From an uncultured Variovorax sp. (GTDB lineage Bacteria; Pseudomonadota; Gammaproteobacteria; Burkholderiales; Burkholderiaceae_C), in assembly GCA_903872875.1 (NCBI GenBank), contig CAIQMJ010001197.1, positions 1 through 5,396 of the forward strand: 5,396 bases of DNA, written 5' to 3'. The notes beneath the pieces are model-generated. The model had not been told where the DNA came from, made no database searches, and was given only the letters and a program-made list of their open reading frames with translations. Made by a program: the position numbers and the translations under genes. Numbering within the stretch: the stretch's first letter is position 1; each line of letters starts with the position of its first letter. Of this stretch, positions 1-2,898 are shown in pieces.

Positions 1-44
1 ACGGTAAATTTCTTACAGTTCGCGCTTTCCACATCGCACGGTGG

Positions 45-404
45 TTGGCGAGCATGAGCGGGTTCGCTGCTCTATGTGCGTGTGGAACCTTCTACCAACC
101 GCAGGCGCTCGCTGGGATTGATTGCGAGCCCGAGCGATGCGCAGAGCTCTGGCAGCGTGCGCAGGTATGGCTTGCCACAAATGGCAGTTATCGCATCCAG
201 CTGGTGACGGACTCTGTCATCCAAACATACGGTCCGGACGAGCGCGATCCGACTGCTGTGGCGTATACGGTGACCAGAGCCATAAGTGCATCTGGCCGAG
301 GGAAGATCACGATCCGAGGAAGTTGCGCGCCGACCATCTATGGGTGTGTCACCGACCCGTCGAAAGCCACGAACGCCCTTTACTACGCTCTTGAGAAGCC
401 CTGA
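45..404 (+). CDS. Small, probably exported protein of unknown function (5' end uncertain)
   Basis: I do not recognise this family. The protein begins with a hydrophobic stretch (FAALCACGTF) followed by QALAG, which resembles an AxA signal-peptidase I site; the mature part would start near GIDCEPERC. The mature part has four cysteines in two close pairs (DCEPERC and SCAPTIYGC), which would suit two disulfides in the periplasm or outside the cell. The start is unsettled. TTG at 45 and ATG at 54 are the only candidates inside the window, neither has a good ribosome binding site (only GGTGG at 40-44), and neither gives a positively charged n-region. The same frame stays open to the left edge and encodes basic residues (TVRAFHIARW) that would make a normal n-region, so the true start may lie outside the window. 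It faces the repressor gene convergently, 22 bases away. A small exported gene beside a repressor suggests a lysogenic-conversion gene, but that is inference. Confidence 0.6.
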   Translation: MASMSGFAALCACGTFYQPQALAGIDCEPERCAELWQRAQVWLATNGSYRIQLVTDSVIQTYGPDERDPTAVAYTVTRAISASGRGKITIRGSCAPTIYGCVTDPSKATNALYYALEKP

Positions 405-415
405 GCTACGGGCTT
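396..415. terminator. Weak hairpin between convergent genes
   Basis: AAGCCC (396-401) and GGGCTT (410-415) form a perfect 6-bp stem with an 8-base loop. The hairpin includes the stop codon of the left gene and lies 11 bases from the stop of the oppositely oriented repressor gene. That is where a shared bidirectional terminator would be expected. Neither side has a T-tract, so an intrinsic terminator is only a possibility. Confidence 0.3.
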
Positions 416-426
416 GCGTCCGCGCA

Positions 427-771
427 TCAATGGCCGTTTGAAATCAGGGGTCCTGGCGATTGAGCAAGCGAAGAGCTTGCCGCTACCAGCATGTCTTTTT
501 TGTAGTCGGGCATCTGCTGCATAGCCAGAGTCACCGCCCTGATCTTCGGATCTTCGTCAAAAGCGACTTCTCCGGTGAGCTGCGACACCGTGAGCGAGAA
601 GTGGTGAGCGATCGCCTGGAGGTGCTGAAACTCCAGCGTGTCGGTTGCTCCCTTTAGGAATCGGTTAAGAGTGCTTTGGGACATATCGCAGTCCAGGGCG
701 AGCTGACGCTCGCTCGGAATCTTGTGATCGGCGATCAGCTTCCGAATGATTGCGCGGGTCGCTTCATGCAT
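427..771 (-). CDS. Phage-type HTH (XRE family) repressor, CI-like, without peptidase domain
   Basis: Probable lysogeny repressor of 114 residues. Residues about 6-68 form an XRE/lambda-repressor-type helix-turn-helix: PSERQLALDCDMSQSTLNRF at 19-38 covers helices 2-3, and FSLTVSQLTGE at 58-68 is the usual end of such a domain. The short tail (DEDPKIRAVTLAMQQMPDYK, then a hydrophobic and serine-rich stretch) has no room for the S24/LexA-like self-cleaving domain of lambda CI. The frame is open upstream to an ATG at 843, but that 24-residue extension would be read through the operator and precede the likely promoter, so I chose the ATG at 771. No Shine-Dalgarno sequence precedes it. The predicted transcript starts about 6 bases upstream, so the message may be almost leaderless, as for lambda cI from PRM. 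The gene diverges from the Cro-like gene at 849. Function is inferred from domain and layout; operator binding is untested. Confidence 0.82.
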   Translation of the reverse strand: MHEATRAIIRKLIADHKIPSERQLALDCDMSQSTLNRFLKGATDTLEFQHLQAIAHHFSLTVSQLTGEVAFDEDPKIRAVTLAMQQMPDYKKDMLVAASSSLAQSPGPLISNGH

Positions 772-783
772 GGCTGCATTTTC

Positions 784-813
784 TGCATATGCCTCGTTGC
801 ATTGATGCGTCAA
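784..813 (-). promoter_or_regulatory. Leftward promoter for the repressor gene
   Basis: Read on the minus strand, TTGACG (813-808) is a strong -35 match. Eighteen bases further on, TATGCA (789-784) is a modest -10. The predicted start near 777 is only about 6 bases before the repressor ATG. The -35 lies inside the inverted-repeat operator, so the same bound protein could repress or activate this promoter. Confidence 0.5.
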
Positions 814-824
814 TGCATTATGAT
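797..824 (+). promoter_or_regulatory. Rightward early promoter for the Cro-like gene
   Basis: TTGCAT (797-802) as -35 and TATGAT (819-824) as -10 are separated by 16 bases. The predicted start is near 831, leaving a leader of about 18 bases that carries GGAG at 837-840. The inverted-repeat operator fills the spacer and overlaps the -35, which fits repression by steric block. Confidence 0.6.
798..817. promoter_or_regulatory. Operator: perfect 8-bp inverted repeat
   Basis: TGCATTGA (798-805) and TCAATGCA (810-817) are exact reverse complements separated by TGCG. The site sits between the divergent repressor and Cro-like genes and overlaps the -35 elements of both predicted promoters. The size and symmetry fit a dimeric helix-turn-helix protein; the 114-residue repressor and the 83-residue Cro-like protein are the obvious candidates. 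Confidence 0.7.
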
Positions 825-834
825 GGGTGATGCA
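814..834. promoter_or_regulatory. Possible second, imperfect operator
   Basis: TGCATTA (814-820) and TGATGCA (828-834) form an inverted repeat with 6 of 7 matches and a 7-base spacer. It uses the same TGCAT half-site as the perfect operator and shares bases 814-817 with it. It covers the predicted rightward -10 and start point. A bound protein here would block the early promoter. Confidence 0.4.
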
Positions 835-836
835 CT

Positions 837-840
837 GGAG
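837..840 (+). promoter_or_regulatory. Ribosome binding site of the Cro-like gene
   Basis: GGAG lies 8 bases before the ATG at 849, which supports that start. Confidence 0.7.
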
Positions 841-848
841 CATTACTT

Positions 849-1100
849 ATGTGGCGCGAAACCATCCGACTCTTGCAATCGAGGGGCTATAGCCAAAAGG
901 CGCTTGCTGAAAAAGCTGGCGTTGACCAGTCCACCATCTGTCGACTCGCAGATGGTCGAGCGCCGGAGCCACGCTTTAGCGCTGGCCAAGCCCTGATAGA
1001 GCTCGCAGGCGGCATGGATCACCTTGCCCGCGAACATGGCATCGGTGCTCCCGCATCGTCTTACGCTATTCAGCGGCGGCCGGCGGACGCAGGCGCCTGA
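849..1100 (+). CDS. Cro-like HTH regulator, first gene of the rightward early operon
   Basis: An 83-residue DNA-binding protein, probably the Cro counterpart of the divergent repressor. Residues 15-36 (SQKALAEKAGVDQSTICRLA and the following DG) are a textbook helix-turn-helix with the ALAEKAGV turn. Residues 43-55 (FSAGQALIELAGG) complete the small XRE-type domain. Only a short polar tail follows, as expected for a Cro protein. ATG at 849 is chosen because GGAG stands 8 bases upstream and the start leaves a short leader from the predicted promoter. The recognition helix contains QSTI, close to QSTL in the repressor, which suggests both read the same operator. The stop codon falls in a 10-bp palindrome (CAGGCGCCTG, 1090-1099), and the next possible gene starts 1 base later. 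The assignment as Cro rests on size, orientation and position; it could equally be called a generic XRE regulator. Confidence 0.8.
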   Translation: MWRETIRLLQSRGYSQKALAEKAGVDQSTICRLADGRAPEPRFSAGQALIELAGGMDHLAREHGIGAPASSYAIQRRPADAGA

Positions 1101-1101
1101 C

Positions 1102-1401
1102 ATGCTCAGCGCACGCAAACTCAAACGCGCGCAGGCAAACCGGACGGATGCCGGTCTTTCCTCCGCCCTCGTGCTCGACAACTTCCGAGTCCGGATCAAG
1201 TTGCCGCACCGCCGCTCGATCGAGGTCAGCGAAGAGGAGTGGGGAATTTTGCGAGTGCTTGTATGCCGGGTCGATCCCCGCGCCATACCGCCGGCAATTG
1301 ACGGGCCGAACGTGGTCGATCTGTCATATCTCTGTACTCGGCCCAAGCCACCCGTGCCGCTTCCTCGTCCGTCAGATCGAAAGAGGACCAAACCTCCATG
1401 A
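1102..1401 (+). CDS. Small hypothetical protein of the early operon
   Basis: A 99-residue ORF of unknown function. It starts 1 base after the Cro-like stop, with AGG at 1091-1093 placed 8 bases before the ATG. The first half (basic N-terminus KLKRAQANR, then VLDNFRVRIKLPHRRSIEVS and EEEWGILRVLV) looks like a real protein: about three quarters of third codon positions are G or C. The second half is rich in proline and arginine (PKPPVPLPRPSDRKRTKPP) and its third positions drop to about 57% G/C, which is less convincing. That half is antisense to the leftward ORF at 1226-1453. No known motif is visible. The gene may be real with a poorly conserved tail, may have lost its original 3' end, or may be spurious. 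Its place right behind the Cro-like gene favours translation. Confidence 0.42.
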   Translation: MLSARKLKRAQANRTDAGLSSALVLDNFRVRIKLPHRRSIEVSEEEWGILRVLVCRVDPRAIPPAIDGPNVVDLSYLCTRPKPPVPLPRPSDRKRTKPP

Positions 1402-1453
1402 CGATCTTCCCGAACGAAAAGGTGCGTGGGTGCAGCACGGTTGGTTCGCTCAT
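1226..1453 (-). CDS. Small leftward hypothetical protein inside the early operon
   Basis: A 75-residue ORF on the strand opposite to the surrounding early genes. The first 43 residues read as plausible protein: an FSFGKIVMEVWSS beta-like segment, then a helix-like DLTDEEAARVAWAEYRDM. Third codon positions there are about 72% G/C. This resembles short accessory phage proteins I have seen, but I cannot name a family. The remaining 32 residues have third positions of only about 44% G/C and no clear character, so the 3' part may be degraded or merely open. The region before the ATG has only CAGG about 10 bases away as a ribosome binding site. The 3' half overlaps the rightward ORF at 1102-1401 by 176 bases. 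One of the two is probably wrong or shortened; the N-terminal composition slightly favours a real gene on this strand. Confidence 0.42.
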   Translation of the reverse strand: MSEPTVLHPRTFSFGKIVMEVWSSFDLTDEEAARVAWAEYRDMTDRPRSARQLPAVWRGDRPGIQALAKFPTPLR

Positions 1454-1531
1454 GTCCAGGTTGCCTGTTTCCCGTTACCGATGAATCACTAACCGAGCGC
1501 CCGTGGCGGGCATCGCCGTTTCTTTCCGATT

Positions 1532-1535
1532 GGAG
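1532..1535 (+). promoter_or_regulatory. Ribosome binding site deciding the start of the P-loop gene
   Basis: GGAG stands 9 bases before the ATG at 1545. This favours that start over the in-frame GTG at 1503, which would add 14 residues before the Walker A strand. Confidence 0.65.
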
Positions 1536-1544
1536 TGTCCGTTC

Positions 1545-2024
1545 ATGACTCAAGTCTTTCACATCGTAGGCAAGCCGGGCGCAGGCAAGTCCACGCTTAT
1601 AGCCGCACTGGCGGCGCCGTTCACCAGTCGTGGGCTGTGGTGTGTCGGGGTCGAAAGTCCGATCAGCAGTCTCAGCGAGTTGATTGTTCCCCCAGGTGAG
1701 GTCCCAGACGTTGCCTTCCTCGAGCACGAGTCGCTGGCCGGTTTCGAAGTTCAGCCCGGAGACCGGCTCGTCATGCTGGGGCACGTCCCGCAAATTCGCG
1801 GCAAGGCCGAGACCCATCGCGCCGTGCTGAGCCGGCTTGAGGCATTCAAGAAGGCGCCGCCTTTGTTCGAGAAGGTCGAGCAGCACGAGACCGCAGCCCT
1901 GCGGGCCGACTGCGGGGACATTGGTCACTTGTTGGCCGAGAGCGAGTTTGCGTTCACAAACCCGACGTGCGTTGTGTGTGGCTGGGAGCGGACACGTGCT
2001 CGTCCACTCAATCCCCTCGACTGA
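1545..2024 (+). CDS. Small P-loop NTPase-like protein with C-terminal CxxC motif
   Basis: A 159-residue protein. Residues 4-17 form a beta strand running into a Walker A motif (VFHIVGKPGAGKST, GxxGxGKS at 9-16), so nucleotide binding is likely. The hydrophobic segment DVAFLEHES (55-63) could supply a Walker B strand, with Glu60 or Glu62 acidic, but no clear hhhhD is present. The NTPase-like part seems to end near residue 87, which is short for the family. A helical, charged region follows (about 88-137), then TCVVCGWERTR (141-151) with a CxxC; Cys123 and His128 could help to bind zinc. I do not recognise the combination, and the two halves may be a fusion. ATG at 1545 has a good ribosome binding site and puts the P-loop strand at the very N-terminus. 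It lies in the early operon ahead of the CII-like gene. Partner loading for replication, a regulator or host takeover are all possible; none is shown. Confidence 0.72.
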   Translation: MTQVFHIVGKPGAGKSTLIAALAAPFTSRGLWCVGVESPISSLSELIVPPGEVPDVAFLEHESLAGFEVQPGDRLVMLGHVPQIRGKAETHRAVLSRLEAFKKAPPLFEKVEQHETAALRADCGDIGHLLAESEFAFTNPTCVVCGWERTRARPLNPLD

Positions 2025-2048
2025 AAGAAGCCTCTTACTTGTTGTCAT

Positions 2049-2090
2049 GGCGCGAGTGTCTTCGCGCCTTCAAGCCGCGGCTATAGCGGC
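2049..2090 (+). promoter_or_regulatory. Two tandem hairpins in the leader of the CII-like gene
   Basis: GGCGCGA (2049-2055) and TCGCGCC (2062-2068) form a perfect 7-bp stem with a 6-base loop. GCCGC (2074-2078) and GCGGC (2086-2090) form a second stem with a 7-base loop, followed by GATTTCTT. Overlapping palindromes AGCCGCGGCT (2073-2082) and GCTATAGC (2080-2087) occupy the same place, so they could instead be a protein-binding site. The pair fills the only clear gap between the early genes, just before a strong ribosome binding site. It could be a leaky terminator, an antitermination site or an operator. Confidence 0.45.
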
Positions 2091-2098
2091 GATTTCTT

Positions 2099-2103
2099 GG
2101 AGG
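2099..2103 (+). promoter_or_regulatory. Strong ribosome binding site of the CII-like gene
   Basis: GGAGG, within the longer GGAGGGG, ends 4 bases before the ATG at 2108. It is the best Shine-Dalgarno match seen in the window and suggests efficient translation of the replication cassette. Confidence 0.65.
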
Positions 2104-2107
2104 GGAT

Positions 2108-2587
2108 ATGAACATTTTCGACGCATCGCGACGAATGGTTGGGAACTATGCCGGCGGCATCGAGGCCGTGGCGCCGCGGCTGAACAAGTCGCCGGAAACC
2201 ATGGCAAAGGAGCTGCGTAACGCCAACGGCTTCAAGTGGGGCGCCGAAGATGCGCGGCTGTTGACCGAAATGTGTGTCGAGGAGCGCGTGCCCAATGCGA
2301 CAGCCTATGCAGAAGTCGTCGCACGTGCGGCCCATTGCCGCCTCGTGCCGCTACCGACGATGCCGGATCTTCCGCTTTCCAACGCGGTCAGCACCATCGC
2401 GGCCACGTCGCAGGCCGTACACAAACTGATTGGCGAAGCCTGCGACGACCTGTCGGACGGCGTCATCAGCGATAACGAGTTCGCCCGCATCGATCGCCTC
2501 TTTGGCGAGGTCGCATCACAGATGCACACCATGCGCCGCGCGTTCCTGGCCTTGAACCAGACCGGCAAGCCGCAGGTGGTGGAATGA
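2108..2587 (+). CDS. Phage regulatory protein, CII/CP76-like
   Basis: A 159-residue protein that resembles the phage CII/CP76 regulators (the family of phage 186 CII), which bind DNA as activators or repressors of early and lysogeny promoters. The N-terminal half (about 13-58) carries the helix-turn-helix: NYAGGIEAVAPRLNKSPETM followed by AKELRN and a WGAEDARLLTEM helix, typical of this family. The C-terminal half (about 85-150) is mostly helical and probably mediates oligomerisation; DNEFARIDRLFGEVASQMH has the heptad look of a helical bundle. Length matches the family's usual 150-170 residues. The start is supported by GGAGG just upstream. The stop overlaps the next gene as ATGA, so the two are translationally coupled. 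Its operator is not obvious; the palindromes at 2073-2087 are a candidate. Family assignment is from memory of the pattern rather than from a search. Confidence 0.75.
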   Translation: MNIFDASRRMVGNYAGGIEAVAPRLNKSPETMAKELRNANGFKWGAEDARLLTEMCVEERVPNATAYAEVVARAAHCRLVPLPTMPDLPLSNAVSTIAATSQAVHKLIGEACDDLSDGVISDNEFARIDRLFGEVASQMHTMRRAFLALNQTGKPQVVE

Positions 2588-2898
2588 GGCCCGCTGGAGA
2601 GGTCCGCCGAGCGATCCACAAGGCGTCGATCGAGCTGGCCCATCCTGATAGGGCCGGTACGTTGCGCGAGTTGGCAGCGCATTCGCAGGTCGGGTTGAAG
2701 GCAGCACGTCATACGGTAAGCCACATGTGTCGCGCCGGCGTGCTGGAGATCGCGCGTACGCGCAAGGTCGACTACCGCAATCGACCAGTTGCGGAGTACT
2801 GTCCGGCGGTCGCGACATCGACTGATCAGTTGCCCCCGCTGGTCCAGCTGCAGGGTGCCCTCGGTGCGTGGGCGCCTGGCGCTGCGTGCACCGCGTGA
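2584..2898 (+). CDS. Small winged-helix DNA-binding protein of the replication cassette
   Basis: A 104-residue protein with a winged-helix fold. Helix 2 and the turn are GTLRELAAHSQVG (25-37), the recognition helix is LKAARHTVSHMCRAG (38-52), and the wing is VLEIARTRKVDYRNRPVAEY (53-72). The rest (73-104) is low in structure and rich in alanine, leucine and proline. The gene overlaps its upstream neighbour as ATGA and its downstream neighbour as GTGA, so it sits between a CII-like regulator and the primase in one translation unit. Proteins like this in phage early operons usually bind the origin or help to load the replication enzyme, or regulate the operon. Which one applies here cannot be seen. 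GGTGG just before the start is a modest ribosome binding site, and coupling probably does most of the work. Confidence 0.72.
   Translation: MRPAGEVRRAIHKASIELAHPDRAGTLRELAAHSQVGLKAARHTVSHMCRAGVLEIARTRKVDYRNRPVAEYCPAVATSTDQLPPLVQLQGALGAWAPGAACTA

Noticed and set aside
772..843. 24-residue N-terminal extension of the repressor from the ATG at 843
   Set aside because: It would be translated through the operator, starts upstream of the predicted leftward promoter, has no ribosome binding site, and its sequence is just the TGCAT-rich repeats read as codons.
1090..1099. Palindrome CAGGCGCCTG at the end of the Cro-like gene as an operator
   Set aside because: Only 10 bp, composed of common GC-rich codons, with no promoter element beside it. 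I treat it as chance.
1499..1511. GCCCG-TGG-CGGGC hairpin before the P-loop gene as a terminator
   Set aside because: The stem is 5 bp with a 3-base loop, and no T-tract follows immediately. This is common by chance at this GC content.
843..2048. Leftward 401-codon open frame
   Set aside because: It is antisense to the Cro-like gene and the P-loop gene, both with clear motifs and ribosome binding sites. Its translation is low-complexity and arginine-rich with no domain, typical of an open antisense frame in GC-rich DNA.
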